A DNA stretch of 64,000 bases from Xanthostigma xanthostigma (Eukaryota; Arthropoda; Insecta; Raphidioptera; Raphidiidae), in assembly GCA_963575645.1 (NCBI GenBank), contig OY754470.1, positions 47,895,201-47,959,200 of the forward strand, given 5' to 3'. The first letter of the stretch is position 1; every line of letters starts with the position of its first letter. Shown piece after piece: positions 10,720-23,459 of this stretch. The translations under genes were made by a program, and so were the position numbers. The notes beneath the pieces were generated by a model. The model ran no database searches. It was not told where the DNA came from and saw nothing but the letters and a program-made list of their open reading frames with translations.

Positions 10720-11375
10720 GGGTTCAAGGTAGTCAGAGGCATGAAAAAATGATTTTTATTCCACAGTAATTTAATGTGTTTTATAAAGGTAATAATACAG
10801 AGTTATATAATGTTTCAGTTTGACTTCACCAAATTTTCAAAAAAAGAATTTTGGGCGAAGTAATAGCTATCTTTGTTGGTCCCCTCTCACAAGTAGTGCT
10901 TTGTGGTGACCATTATAACTTTGTGCTGGTTCATCCAAAATCAATAAAGCAAAGAAAAGTCTTTAGTTTAATAGTAAATCTAGGACTTAATCCAAGCTTT
11001 TTTTTAATTAACAAAGTGGCAGCTTTTAAAAGCTTACACCCGAATTTTCATGGAAAAAAAACAAGAATATATTGTTAAGTTTTTAACAGAAATTCATCGA
11101 CCAAATCCTAGTTTTTTTTTTGCTTTCAATAAGCTGTAAAAATTTCATTCAAATCCATCGAGTGGTTACTGACTTCGAAATCAGTTTCGAGAAAAACGCG
11201 CTTAAAGTTTTTCATCTATTCCCAGGCCATATAATATCTAATTATCTCGGAAACTATTTATTCAATTGACTTGAAATTTTCAGGGAATATTTTTGAAACA
11301 TTATACTACAAAAAAATGCAAAACAATTTTTTTTTTCAAAATCCTGGCTACGCCTGACCTCTGAAGTAGGCTTCG
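10720..11375. repeat. Probable unclassified interspersed repeat
   Basis: The stretch has the feel of a decayed transposable element: AGGTAGTCAGAGGCATGAAA at the left, GAGAAAAACGCGCTTAAAG inside, GCCTGACCTCTGA at the right. The termini share only a weak inverted match (TCAGAGG/CCTCTGA). No protein motif is visible. Confidence 0.35.
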
Positions 11376-11409
11376 TATAGTGTTTTTAAAAATAATTTAT
11401 TTATTGGGT

Positions 11410-12440
11410 TTGTTTCTACCAGGTCAGTTTATAGAGCACAATCGACCGTATTGATCAAAAACCATGCAATCGCAGAGAAAAATTGGTAATTTGCTTTTGC
11501 AAACGAAGTTTATGACGACGGAAAAAAATGAAATAGAAATTAATATTCTCTTATTTCAGAATTCCCAAACTGAAAAATTCTAAACAAAAAATTTATAAAA
11601 ATATAAGGCACCTACGAAAAAGTAGAAAACAAACTGGTCAATTTTTCACGCTAGTATTTTTCATATTTAGAGCCGTTATCTTTTATCACAATTAATTAAC
11701 GAGCAATAAACTATCATTAATATTCCTGCAATAAAGTCGGGTTTCCTTAAGGAAGATAGCAATTAGAATAACTGAAATAATATTCTTGTTTACATAGAAT
11801 TAACCCCTCGTTAACCTCGCTCTAAATATGTTTTCCTAGTCACGCACCCAAAATGTCAAAAATAAAAAGTGTACATAACTGTATAAGAACTGGTGTTTCA
11901 ATCTCCAGTTAAATAAAAATTAAAAGGCTTCTACAAGTGTGACTCTTGAGGCCCACCCGACCGACTTCCCTGTATGACTAGAGCCGATAATTCGCTTTCA
12001 AAAATACTAAGCCACGCTTTTTTGCAATCTTCTTGTTTGAACAAAAAAACGACGGCAACGATTTTGATGAAATTTTTTACGGATAATATTGACGTTAATA
12101 CGCTTCGATTGTCACCCTAACAAAGTAAATAATTATTCGAGAGATTTCGTATGAAATCCAGTTTTTGTAGTATTTTTGTGTATACAGAAAAATGTCAATA
12201 TATTATATTTTGATAAAACTTCTTTTGGATCATATTGACAAATTGTTACGCTTTGATATCAGCGCCCTAGCAATTACTATTAATTTCGTTTTTTTTTCTG
12301 TTTTCAGAAAGTAATGCAGCGAACGGTAAGGGCTACTATTTTTTATTTTAATAATTCTATACATTTTTAATTTATGTTGTGAGGATGTTAGCTGGAGTAG
12401 TACTTCAGCAAATGTTATTTAATATTGATGCACATACAAA
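11410..12440. other. Gene-free AT-rich stretch
   Basis: Includes AACGACGGCAACGATTTTGA, a phrase typical of Helitron/RTE-like repeat interiors, but no boundaries. No gene seen. Confidence 0.45.
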
Positions 12441-12442
12441 TA

Positions 12443-12556
12443 AGGAAGCGTTCACAAATTACGTAAGGCGTTTGGGGGGTGGGGGGTTAGACCCAAACTT
12501 CACCAAATATCACGCGGGGAGTTGGGGGTCTTGGCAAATATCACGTAATTTTTTCC
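12443..12556 (+). repeat. Fragment of the 'AAATTACGT...GGGGG' insect repeat
   Basis: ACAAATTACGTAAGGCGTTT followed by G-runs and GACCCAAACTTCACCAAATA belongs to the same class as 61387-61510 (CCATAAATTACGTCACACG plus C-runs). This repeat class is widespread in insects. Its autonomous partner is not shown here. Confidence 0.55.
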
Positions 12557-12559
12557 GCC

Positions 12560-13900
12560 AAAAACAGTATAAAATTGCGAGAAATTAACTGGGTTAAATT
12601 AAGTAAAAAATGTTTCTTCACTAAAATATGTTGGATTTTCTTGTGATTCTAGACTACGTTCTTTAAGAAGTCTTTAAAATACAATTGAATGATCCCTATA
12701 TCTAAAATCTCACTAAACATGTCTGTAGCTAAAAATCTATTGGTTTTAGGCTATGCGCCAATGGACACGTTTTCTTAGTGACCTTTAAACTATAAAATAA
12801 AACCATTTTCGATCAATTTAACCGAGAACCAAATCCTGTAAGTTTTGGGCAGGGTCCTATATTTTTTTAGTTTAATACTCCAAGCTAACATAGTCGTATA
12901 TTATTGATCGTGTGTCTTAATTTTGTTGTTAGTAAACTTTTAAAAATAAGAAACTACATTATCTAAGGACTATAAGTAGGAGAAACACCTTATAATTCAT
13001 TCTTTCTCTTGTATATAATTGTATGGTGTTCACTAGTAGAATTTGAAACATAAAAAATTCATAGCTTAGAGGATTTTTTTACCTAATTTGTTTTAAACAA
13101 TTAAATTGTAACCTAACTTTTTGTATTCAATTTTTCAATCTATGCAAATGAATTATTGCTTACTAATGTTTTGAAAGACAGTTGACTATCGTGACAAAAT
13201 TCAATTTTCAATAATATAAAAACTCAATAAATGATCGTAACATTAGGAGGAAAAGTGGGTACTTTTTTAAATTAAAAATATATCGACATTATAAAAGTTG
13301 CCATAAAAAGAAATAAACTGTGATATAATATTTCAATTGCACATAAATATAAGATGCCGCGAACTGCAGAAAATATCAATTAATCAAACTCTATAGCATT
13401 ATTTATGATCGGGGTTAACAGCTGAAAGTAATCAATTAAATTATAAAGTTATCTTTGGCCATGCATTAAACATAGTGACAGTCGATTTTATTACTAATGC
13501 GCCCTCATCATTTTCGATGACTTAATCGAATTGAATGGTTCTATTTATCTATTTTCTTTATTTAATTTTCAATTAATTCATTGAAATTTTTTTCTATAAT
13601 GTTAATAATGTGAAGCTAGTCAAATATACCAACCTAATTAATACAACAATTTTTTTTTTTGAGGAAAATGAAATGAAAATAAAATTATATTTTTTTTTTC
13701 CCCGTTGTGTTTCCTGAGAACACGTCGTCTGATGTAGCCTTCAAGCTTTATAAAAATACTTTTTTCGTCAATTTGTAGTCAACAAAATGGACCCTGTGAA
13801 CTGTAAAATGTCTTCATTTAAAATTTTAATAAACTTATCTTTATTTACTTTTTTAATTCTTTAAATGTCTATACGTTATACTATAAGATATAAGTCAAAA
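12560..13900. other. Gene-free AT-rich stretch
   Basis: No frame over about 60 codons with any family motif and no repeat partner recognised before family K copy A. Confidence 0.5.
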
Positions 13901-13903
13901 AAA

Positions 13904-14148
13904 TTGGTTGTCTGTAAAGTCGGTTTACGGACGATAGTTTTACGTGACAACGTCATAAAGAAACATTGATGAACTCTCTGACGTCACGCGAGAAGAGAGA
14001 GAAATGCGTACAAGCCGCCGTTTGGGCCGATCGTGCCTCTTTATCGCTTATACCGCGCTCTCGCTTGCACGCTCAGGCTCAGGCGGAACGTGACACTTTT
14101 TCGTGCGTGCAGCCGGTGTTTCATCAATTTATAAGACGTTATCACGTC
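13904..14148 (+). mobile_element. Family K repeat, copy A (short)
   Basis: It begins TTGGTTGTCTGTAAAGTCGG after an A-run and ends AAGACGTTATCACGTC before another A-run. The near-palindromic ACGTGATAACGT box lies 40 bp inside the left end, and its complement sits at the extreme right end. The interior shares only the GGTCAGGCGGAACGT...CGTGCATGCAGCCGGTG part with the long copies. The ORF 13966-14160 across it is not conserved. Confidence 0.85.
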
Positions 14149-14277
14149 AAAAAACTTTAAAAAAGGCAGTCTAATGTAAGAAGAAAGAAATATAAACATA
14201 AAGATAATGAAAACAAAAGTAATACATTGCAATTACTTAGCTCACGTTGGATTTTAAGCGTAAACTTTTATAAAATA

Positions 14278-14914
14278 CTAGCGGCCCTGTACGTGCTTCG
14301 CTACGTATAAAGTGAAATAATAAAACAATTTAATTGGAACATCTATCTATCTATTTTATTAATTGCTAGCTATTTTAAAATATACATGGGCGTATATGTG
14401 TGTATGTCGAGCACTCCGGCTGCGCCGTCGTGCTCGAAAAAGAATAGCGTAAAGTATTCGTGGATAACTGGTCTTTAAAACACTTGCTCTATTTCGAGGG
14501 TTCACTCCGGCTGCGCCGTCGTGCTCGGAAAAAAAAGCATTTGTTTTAAACGATATTCAGTTTTTTTACATCCTCGATCTAGATATATGGTTGTTAAGTT
14601 CGTTTCGCCATCTATTGAATATTCACTCAATCCAGTCAACAGGTATCGCCATCTTATATGGTTGTTAAGTTCGTTGCGCCATCTATTGAATATTCACTCA
14701 ATCCAGTCAGCAGATAATTATGACAGTCAAGTCAAGGAATAGACAAATAATTTGCAATAAAATAATATTGCGACTATAAATTGAAATGTAAGCTATCCTA
14801 TCTTTCAAGTTGGGTCGAATTGCACACGGTGTGCAAATCAAATTTAAAATCGGTTCAGTAGTTTAGGAGTTCATCGCGGACAAACATGTGACACGTAATT
14901 TTTATATATAAAGA
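14278..14914 (-). mobile_element. Helitron (LEP1-like, non-autonomous)
   Basis: On the minus strand it starts TCTTTATATATAAAAATTAC after A and ends GGGCCGCTAG before T, the Helitron A|TC...CTAG|T rule. The 5' part (ACATGTTTGTCCGCGATGAA, then CTGAACCGATTTTAAA) is of the LEP1 type common in Lepidoptera. Two internal duplications are visible: TCCGGCTGCGCCGTCGTGCT at 14416 and 14506, and a unit of about 72 bp containing TTGTTAAGTTCGTT at 14590 and 14662. No Rep/helicase is present, so it depends on an enzyme supplied from elsewhere. Confidence 0.85.
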
Positions 14915-14939
14915 TTATTTAGCTGTACAAGTTAAGTAT

Positions 14940-15300
14940 TGATTGATTGATATTGATATTTATTTAGTCAGTCGAGAATTTACAAAAAAAATCTATTTGA
15001 CATTGTCATTAAACACAAAATAAAACATTTAAAATACAATCAGATACACATTAAAATTTAGAGGATAAAAACTCATCAACACTATAAAAACGGTTTAATA
15101 ATAAAAAACATGTTATTTTATTTTTAAAATTTGTTAATGTTTTAGCATCATTAATTAAAATAGGTATTTTATTATAAAATATAATACCGCAAACATACTT
15201 CGGACATTTTTTTAAATAGGCTAAGTCTGTGCTTTTCACTGTGTATGCTATCCTTACCTCTAGTAGATTTACAAAACTGTCACCCGATAGCGCCACTGGA
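14940..15300 (-). mobile_element. LINE 3' fragment (Jockey/CR1/I-like)
   Basis: The minus-strand frame 15296-15051 ends with KCPKYVCGIIFYNKIPIL and FKNKITCFLLLNRFYSVDEF. This matches the C-terminal tail after the reverse transcriptase in many insect LINEs ('FYNKLP..I......FK..LK..LL...YYSV.EFL'). It is followed by a short 3' region ending in (TGAT)-rich sequence. The 5' part is missing, as usual for target-primed insertion. The exact clade cannot be told from the tail. Confidence 0.75.
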
Positions 15301-15572
15301 AAGTAAAGTATGTGTCATTCTATTGTTAGTGCTGCTTATATTTTCGGCCACCTGATGGCGCCACTAGCCAGTGAAGTATTTGTCATCCTCTTTCTATCTT
15401 CACTAATTTATATCTCCTTCTCAAATTCCGTTCGCCTCGCCCGATCACACTTCCGTAAATCTCTCGTCACGCATTCACCAGCTTAATCCCCAAGTCAAGC
15501 GTGCGTAAAAAAGTTTTACTTCAAAAACGGTGGCAATCGACAAATTCGGGCAAATCCGGACCGGACCGCTAG
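15300..15572 (+). mobile_element. Helitron 3' end
   Basis: The segment ends GGACCGGACCGCTAG followed by T. Inside are two tandem units around GATAGCGCCACTGGAAAGTA and GATGGCGCCACTAGCCAGTG, each followed by GAAGTATTTGTCAT-like sequence. The 5' TC end was not located. It abuts the LINE fragment. Confidence 0.6.
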
Positions 15573-16024
15573 TTTGTAATAAATTCAGTTCATATTTTCA
15601 CCTGGGAGCTGAGTTGTATTTGTAATAAGCACTGATAAACAGGAGTTTTAACATTACCCTTCCTTTTTAAACTTTTATTGGCAATATCGGATAATAAAAA
15701 TTGAAGGACTTATTGAAATACTGTTTCACTTGTTTTATTGAATCGCGAACAAAACATCTGAAGACGGTCGGCAGACAATAGTTCAAAGAAACCAACTGTT
15801 TGTAACATAAACAAGGAGGAAATGTGATAAAGATTGGTCGCAATGTGGCTGCACATTATTCTGTTTGTATGTTGGTAATGTTATGTGGTTGATTTTAGTA
15901 TAACACGCCATCCAGAAAAGGGCATAAATTCAGGGCTGGATGGAATACAATGGTTACCACCTTTATTCTTAAGGTTGGTACTGCCAACGCTAAAAGTGTA
16001 TATCAACATTAGAAAGTTCTTGAA

Positions 16025-16240
16025 GGAAATTTATTTGGTTGAGGGACATAGAGATATAAGCTTTACCAGAGTATTGCTTGTGGCCCATGTTTAGAAAAAT
16101 ATATTTTCATCATCAGGGCCTATGAACATTAAATTACTGTATATATGAAAATATATTTTTTCGAAACGTTGGCCACAAGCGATACTCTGGTAAAGCTTAT
16201 TTCTCTATGTTCCTCAACCAAATAAATCTCCCTCAATACA
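16025..16240. mobile_element. Penelope-like terminal module, family F1 (inverted pair)
   Basis: The arms ATTTATTTGGTTGAGG...CTTTACCAGAGTATTGCTTG (16027-16110) and CAAGCGATACTCTGGTAAAG...CCTCAACCAAATAAAT (about 16140-16240) are reverse complements. Each arm carries a hammerhead-like core. The same module occurs at 46927-47090, and its end recurs at 60752-60780. Confidence 0.65.
16082..16120 (-). ncRNA. Hammerhead-like motif, family F1
   Basis: The minus strand reads GGCC, CUGAUGA, U, GAAAAUAUAUUUUUC, UAAA, CAU, GGGCC. GGCC on both sides can form stem I and the core is canonical. The GAAA is changed to UAAA in this arm but intact in the facing arm (CGAAACGTTGGCC near 16155). It is probably inactive. 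Confidence 0.55.
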
Positions 16241-16315
16241 TATTTTTGGATTTTGGAACAAAACTTCTACTAACAATTAGAAAGTTCTGTTAACTAATGA
16301 TGGAGACCTAAATAA

Positions 16316-16767
16316 TCTAAATATATAAAAGGAAACCGTGACTGACTGACTGACTGATCTATCAACGCACAGCTCAAATCACCGAACGGATTGGGTTGAA
16401 ATTTGGCACACATATAGTTATTACGACTTAGGCATCCGTTAAGAACGGATTTTTGAAAACTCGACCCCTAAAAGGGTGTAATAGGGGTTCAAAATTTGCA
16501 TGGAAAAATCATATAAGATAGATATATAAATTTGAAAATGCGCAGGATTTCTCAGCAAATAAATAAACACGTCTTTCGTGCTTTTTCAAAAACAACCCCC
16601 TTTAGAGGGTGAAAAGAGGTAAATAGTCTAAAAATCAACATGGGTGTCATTTTCAAGGTTTGTCAGGACGTTGATCACATGAACATCATCAATTTTGAAA
16701 TCCCCAAATAATGGGAATGCATCCGTGTTTCGTCTCAATCGCGTGCGAAGCCGCGGGTAACGGCTAG
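16316..16767 (+). mobile_element. Helitron, non-autonomous
   Basis: A|TCTAAATATATAAAAGG at the left and GGTAACGGCTAG|T at the right fit Helitron ends. A (GACT)n run near the start and the phrase TTGGGTTGAAATTTGGCACA are typical of a Helitron class common in Lepidoptera. 452 bp, no coding capacity. Confidence 0.8.
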
Positions 16768-16821
16768 TACTGTATGAAACAGACGCACACATGCAACTAG
16801 AATACAGTGAGTTTCAGTTGA

Positions 16822-16986
16822 AATGCAATATACCTACATATGAGTTTTGTTGGTATGGTAGCTATGGAAATCGTTAATGCATTACAGAAAATCGTTTCAC
16901 CTAAAATGCTACATGGCATTTTATGTGAAACGATTTTCTGTAATGCATAACCACTACATCAACAAAACGCATGTCTATATTGCATT
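16822..16986. repeat. Long near-perfect hairpin
   Basis: Arms of about 75 bp are separated by only a few bases (TACATGG). They include TGCATTACAGAAAATCGTTT, its complement AAACGATTTTCTGTAATGCA, and the TTTTGTTG/CAACAAAA pair. It could be a compact MITE or a source of a microRNA-like hairpin. Confidence 0.85.
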
Positions 16987-16989
16987 GTT

Positions 16990-17460
16990 TAATTGGTCAT
17001 CGGTCAAATAATAATAATTTGTAAAAATTTTGTCCTTTTTTGTCCATCAGGTACCTTTGTGTGAATGTAATTTTTTCAGTGTGTCGTGACGGAAAAAATG
17101 TTGAGAATCGCTGTACTTATACAATGCATAGTTAGCAAACAACATGTCGCCGAACAATATAGCTAATGTATGTACATTACATCATTATCTCCTGTGTTTA
17201 CGAATTCTTAATATTACATAATAAAATATTGTGTTGAGATTGAGAGCAGACAAAAAATATCAGCAGTGTTTCGTTAGCAGGCCTACCTCCTCATGTAACA
17301 TCTCTTAAAAAAGACACACGTCGTGGTTTGAAAAGATTACTGAAATCATAAAATGGAAGAGAATGTATTTTTCTAGCGGTCCATTCCCGCTACGTCCGGA
17401 TAAAGTAAAATATGATTACATAAAATGAACACTGTTGACAGACAGTTTTTGATTTCGTAG
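16990..17460. other. Gene-free stretch
   Basis: No element or frame recognised. Confidence 0.45.
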
Positions 17461-17469
17461 TCAAATGGT

Positions 17470-17940
17470 AAAAAACGAAATGCCCGTCCGTCCGTCTGTC
17501 ACAGCCTTATAGCTCCACCATCGTTCTATCGATTCGGATGTAATTTTACAGGCAGGTGTCTTATGTGAACCGCTAAACGATTATGTAATGAAATTACAAA
17601 AAAAATAGGGGTAGTTTTCCGTACATAGAACTGACGGAGGAAAATTGTTATTTTCCCTCACCCCATTACGTATGATTAGACAGATATTCGAAACTGCAAT
17701 AAAAATCAATTTTGAGTTCACAGTTTGGATTAAACATTTTTGTAAAAAATATAATAGAATAGACCAAATCCAAAATCTTAAGTGATTTTTTTTCTTAGAC
17801 GAGGTATACCTAAAGTCGATAACAAGAATGTGTTCCTCTAACTTTGCAACCATGTGATTAAAAAATCTAAAAAAACAGAGTACCTACCACTTTATAAATA
17901 CTTTCAACGAAATTTTTTTGAACAAGATACGTTACCAAGT
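17470..17940 (+). repeat. Interspersed repeat L, copy 1
   Basis: GTCCGTCCGTCTGTCACAGC, TCTATCGATTCGGATG, ACAGGCAGGTGTCTTATGTG and ACTTTATAAATACTTT occur in the same order at 24950-25300. No coding sequence. It is a decayed element of unknown class. Confidence 0.65.
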
Positions 17941-17949
17941 TGTATTAGT

Positions 17950-18465
17950 TCAGTTGATTTTTCCTTTCAGTAATTTTATATGGCTGCCATATTGCTATTA
18001 ATATAGTGGAGACCAGAACCACGACTATACCAACTTTAAAACAAAAAAACAACCCAATGTCACTAGATTAGGTAGGTACATGTCAATATTTATGAGAATT
18101 ACTTAATTTATGGAAGACCTCAAATTGATTTTAACAGTTAAATGAATAATATTAAAAGGAATAATTGTTTTGATAAAGTCCGATATTCATGAACACAGGG
18201 TATAAATACACGGTTTTTACATTTTACAACGCTTTAATATCGAGATAGGTGAAACACAATGGGTAATTCAACAACAAAAGTGAAGCCATTCCATTACATT
18301 TACAAACAAAAACATACCAATAAAATGAAAAACTCTATATCATAGTATCTACATAATGTACTGTATGAGGTAGTCGATTGAGACTTCAAAAGAGCACGCG
18401 CACTTGTTAAACATGAACCTGCACGACCAGCACAGCATAGAGCAAGAAAGTCGGTTCGCAAAGTT
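17950..18465. other. Gene-free stretch
   Basis: Nothing recognised. Confidence 0.45.
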
Positions 18466-18470
18466 GTCAT

Positions 18471-18641
18471 TAGGTTCGTTCCAAGCAGCCGTGAACGGTA
18501 ATAAAACCGTGCACAGTCTTGTTACTGCGCATGCCTGTCTTGCGCAGTATCGATTTTTGAGCTAGTGCGCAAATTAGTCTTGCGCAGTGATAAGACTGTG
18601 TACGGTTTTACTACCGTACACGGCTGCTTGGAACGAACCTA
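18471..18641. mobile_element. MITE with about 65-bp inverted termini
   Basis: TAGGTTCGTTCCAAGCAGCC at 18471 and its complement ending at 18641 extend inward over ACGGTAATAAAACCGTGCAC/GTGTACGGTTTTACTACCG. The total is 171 bp. The flank fits a TA (mariner-like) or TWA (Harbinger-like) target, so the superfamily is left open. Confidence 0.8.
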
Positions 18642-18649
18642 TTGAAACT

Positions 18650-20935
18650 TGCAACCAGCATTCATTGATTAATAACACTACTTGAAAACTGCAAAATGTC
18701 TACCGCAGATCACGAAAAATGGGTACATTGTGGGTGTAGCTTCAGTTTGGAGTTAGTAGATAGTAAAATTTAAACTATCAAAAAATATTAGATAAGTACG
18801 TAGGTCTGTTTAGCTTAGGATGGCAGAATATTTCTATGCATAGTAAGTGCATTATTATTACATGTCATGTAATGCTACGTGCATATTTTTTTTCGTGACC
18901 ACCGAACAGTCTAAAGTACTACAAACTATAAAATACGTGCAACCTAAATTGGCAGCGAGCAACGCTTTAGTAAAACGCCAAATAACACTCACATATTGTT
19001 AAAAATCACGCTGAATCGAATAAGCAAACGCGGCTCACGGTTTAGAAGCTATCGTGTTTTAACTTTTTCAAGAAAAAAATATAAACGGCGTTATCTCTTA
19101 AACTAAAAGAGATAAAGATCTGTAGATGACGACTTTGGATTCGGAGTGATTTCCAACCGTATCTGAAAGCTCTTGGTGTTAAAAAAAGGTGTATAATTTC
19201 AAAATGAATGAAAACATCAAAATAATCGCGATTTTTGGCAAAAAAAATTTTAGGTATTCTTTTTTTATTGTTTTTACTGTCCTTACCGACGACCCAGTAT
19301 TACAGACCTATTTTTACTGGCTTAGAACGTAAATGACATCGAATTTATAATAATATCTAACAAAAAAATTAGAAGCCATCATGGGACGCCGGGCAGATCT
19401 AAAACATACATTTAAGCGAAAAACCAATAACTAAATTTCTCCCTGTAACTAAATTTCACCCTGTAACTAATACAAAATGTATATACATGCGGTGATGTGT
19501 CAAGTATACTATAGTCGCACACGCAGTACACAGCTCAAACAGCATAAGAGACCGTGCCGTTTGACTGGCAAGGCGCGCCAATAGATGTTTCACATAAAAA
19601 ATCAAAATGTGGACCCACATCTTCACAATTGAAAAAATTGACATTACTAAGCAGTTTGAAATATTTTTCGACATATTGTGAGTGAGGATTACGAGAGTTC
19701 GGTGACAAAGCAACAGTTTACGAGAGTTTTAGGAGGCACAATTTATTGATCAATTACTGTAATTGACCAATGTACTGGACAATATTGGGATGAAATAATT
19801 TTACACATAAAAATATATCACATTCTTCGCAATTGATAAGCCCTTCAACTATAGAAGTTGAACGATATTTTACGCTTGCAATTGTTTTTTTATTAAACTA
19901 GATCAAATTATACAATTTATTATTAGTTAATGGATTTCAAGGACCTTATACATAAATTATTGTAACAACATCCATTCTTTTTTTCTTTTTGATTATAGGA
20001 TATATTCTAATATTTTTAACAATGGTTGTGTGTTTCGTACAACAACAATAGCAAACACTTTGCTATAAAATTAATAAGAATATTATTTAACCTTACACTT
20101 CGTAATTATCATATTATAACTTTATAAATTTACTCTATACTCAATAAATTTACTCTATACTCTATAATTTTAAACTATAGATTTTTTTAAATAAGAAATT
20201 TAATTAACTCGTGGAGTGAATGGTAGATAATATACATAATAATAAACACTGGCAGCTCTTTTTAACAATAAGAATTCATTTTTATTACAATTTCCAGAAT
20301 TGCTAGAAACTTTATAAGGCTATAAATGCTTATAAGATCAGAAATTAAATATAATTATTGTGTTACGTAAATGGCCACATAGTTGTCTGTAATTCGGCAA
20401 TGAACGTGGATTCTTAGAAAAAACAAGGTATAATTATTTTTTGTTATAAACTAATTTTCTTAGACACCTCAGTCATCGCAAATTTTATTTCTGTGGCACC
20501 ATTTTCATGTTTTTACTTCTAAAAAGAACTTTAGTATTCCAATAGAAATTAGAGTTTTTATCAGCTAAAAAGCGTTTAGTTAAAAAACGTTTTTCTTATA
20601 CAAATTAAAAAATTTTCTGCGATACCAAATATTTATTTGAAAAATTAAATAATTGCAATATACAAAAAAAAATTAAAAATGGAAAGATAATACAACAAAC
20701 AAAAATTTCATTAAAGTAAATCGTATTAAACTATTGTCGATATTCTTTCTATTTTTATAGTAATAATATATGTCTGGTTTTTTTTTTCTATTTTTTATAA
20801 CATAAAACATGTAAAGGATCCTTTTTCATTCAATATCTTTATACGCTGACTCGACAATTCGTGACCGCCGTATACACTTCACGGCCTCTTCAGTGCGCCG
20901 GCTGTGTCAGGGATGAGTCAATTTTAGGCTTTAGC
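18650..20935. other. Gene-free AT-rich stretch
   Basis: GCGGTGATGTGTC at 19489 echoes the hAT end at 801, but no partner end exists. CGCTGAATCGAATAAG near 19010 echoes the 53-kb repeat. No gene seen. Confidence 0.45.
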
Positions 20936-20939
20936 TTTT

Positions 20940-21080
20940 TATAAATACTCGATATAACGACCAACTCCTTAAAACGTCGAAATTACTTAACTCTAGTTGG
21001 TTTACCTTGTTGTTCATACAATGATACACTGTAAATAACTACACACCCACTCTAAATAACGACAACAATACGTCATCATT
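20940..21080 (+). repeat. Repeat shared with 63425-63560
   Basis: ACTCCTTAAAACGTCGAAAT and AACAATACGTCATCATTA occur in the same order and spacing at 63431-63556. Class unknown. Confidence 0.6.
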
Positions 21081-21084
21081 AAGC

Positions 21085-22960
21085 AATATACAGTAACAGT
21101 TTGTTATTTTGTTGCTTTGTTGTCGGCATCATGCGTACCGAAGATTCTGAAAAATTCGTTCTTTTGTTTGTTGCGATTATCTTTCATATGTTTAGCTCAG
21201 CTGCTTATCGATAAGTTATCATAAACTTACAAAACTGTGAACATGGCGAGTAAAAGATAATCTTTGTGTATTGACGAAACTGTTTTATTAATACGCGCAA
21301 TAGAGGCGGAAGAAAAGATAAGTTGAGTTGGAAGACGCTTTGGATTAAATACATTTTATAGTAAAAAAATATTAATGGATTATGTTTTCTCTCCGTTTAA
21401 CGACAACTCTCAACAACGCAACAAAGTGCACAGTCCCTTGAGTGTCGCTATATAGAGTTAACACAATACTCAGTAGTCAGTTTTTATATGTTTTTAATAT
21501 TGACGAAATTATTGAACTGAAAGGTTTGTAGGATATTGTTGCATATTTACTTTTTCCATGAAAGCTTTGAAGAAAACCTACAAACGGTTGCTACTTATAT
21601 TTCCAAGGGAACCATTTGGTGCCCTGGGGCGCTCGTACAAAAAACTTCAAACACGAGTACATAAGTATACGTACCCATTTTTTTAAATAACAATTCTGTC
21701 TGACTTGTAAAAAAATTGACTGTTGCTTTTGATATTTTTCACCCGTTCAAACACTAGAAACGGCTACATTCGTTACGTCTTCTCTACATTCTTTTGAAAT
21801 TGCTATTACGAAAGAAGTTTTACTTCAGAAGCATGCTCTCAAAGATTAGATTCTTATAAAACTGTTTTGCTAAATTAACAAATGAAGTCTCCAAAGCTTA
21901 TAAGACTCCAAAAATCAGAATTTATTGTTTCAATTTAAGAATATTTTTTTCATCCTTGTCCAACAAACTCTTCGCCATTTTTCTACTCATATTACACGAA
22001 GAGAAAAAAAGAGGTGGATAGTGAAGGTGAGATGGGCACTCTAGAAGCTGCACCAAAGCATCCCCTGTCTGTGAGCGAGCACGACGCTACCACAGCAAGC
22101 TTGGTAAATACTGCAGCTTTGTAAAGCTCCAATACTAGCCGAACCTAAATATCTTTACACAGTCTGGTACAAAAATCGTTCCATTGCAATACACTATACT
22201 GAATTGTAGAAAGCATTGTCAGAAAATCTAGTAAGGCAATGGCAAGGTCTCGAAAGATAATAATTGATCGATTGAAACTATACTTTTAGCTGGGGGGGGG
22301 GGCAAATCAGAAATTTCTTAAGCCCTACACGAAACATTAGGTGTATGTAGTGTGTAGGGAAAACGCCCGCGGCAGATTCTGTTTTATAGGTAGTCAAATC
22401 AATAAACATAAATATTAAATATCCATTTATTTAATTTAGACATTTCTTTTAAAAGTAATTTACGAGGATCTTATGACGTCTCCCAAAATCCAGGGGGAGC
22501 AGCTGCCCTCCCCTGGGTACGCCTATGGTTGTGTATACATGTGTTTAACGTAGTTTCTTGCGCAATTTCCACTTTGAAACATTTTTTTACGTATTGTGAT
22601 CAAAGTTTAGCTTGAAATGCGATCTTTGTGTTCCTGTGAGTACAATCTAATATTGTTCTACACATATATGCAATAATTACTATATCAAACATTGTCTATT
22701 TAATCAATGTGCGGTGAGCGAAGGCAACAAAGCGTATCGAAAATATATCTGCGTCTCTTTTTTCGAAGTAATTCCCTGGTTATACTCCGATAATATATTA
22801 GCACGGAGTATATCTCTCTTGGTTAGAGTACTCGATGTGCAAAATATCCATTAGAAATACAAAATTTTAATTTTATATAACATATACCTATATATAACAT
22901 CCGTTTAAAGTGTGGAATTTTTTTTATAAATTAATTTTTTTGCGCATTGAAAAGGCGAAG
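21085..22960. other. Gene-free stretch with a possible transposon end
   Basis: CTGGGTACGCCTATGG at 22513 resembles the CCATAGGCGTACCC type of insect DNA-transposon terminus. A G-run at 22291 might mark the other side, but no clear inverted match exists. Confidence 0.4.
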
Positions 22961-23060
22961 ACGTTTGGGGAGTTCTTTAAAAAACAATTACAGGGTTGTG
23001 TCGATACGATGACGTTTTTTTGCGCACGGAAAAGGGGAGGGCGTTTGGAGGGATAATTCT
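22950..23060 (+). repeat. Short tandem duplication
   Basis: TTGCGCATTGAAAAGGCGAA...GACGTTTGGGGAG and TTGCGCACGGAAAAGGGGA...GGCGTTTGGAGGG lie about 75 bp apart. Confidence 0.6.
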
Positions 23061-23459
23061 TTCCACAGCCCGATATAAAACGCCAATTATCCATTGTTCG
23101 TGATAATTTTTTTAATCAAGACCTACCAAAAAATTTTAGGTGTCCTGGTAGGTCTGTTCAATCAAAACATTAGTTAGCATATGCAGAATCTAGAAGTAGT
23201 TTTATTATTGAAGTTAAAAAAAAATTTCATCTGAGATGAGCTTAACGTAGTTTTCAAAAGACTTGTGCAATTTGTAAATATAATTAAAAACATAATTTGT
23301 TGTGTTTTGTGCCGCATTATACAAACAGTTATTCTAGTGTATAACTATATTCTGACACAAACTTAGAAAAGAAAAAACTTACGCTGATTTATAACATAAT
23401 TTAAACTGAGTTAATAATAATAATTTTATTTACTCTGTTAACAATTGAACAAGTGAAAT

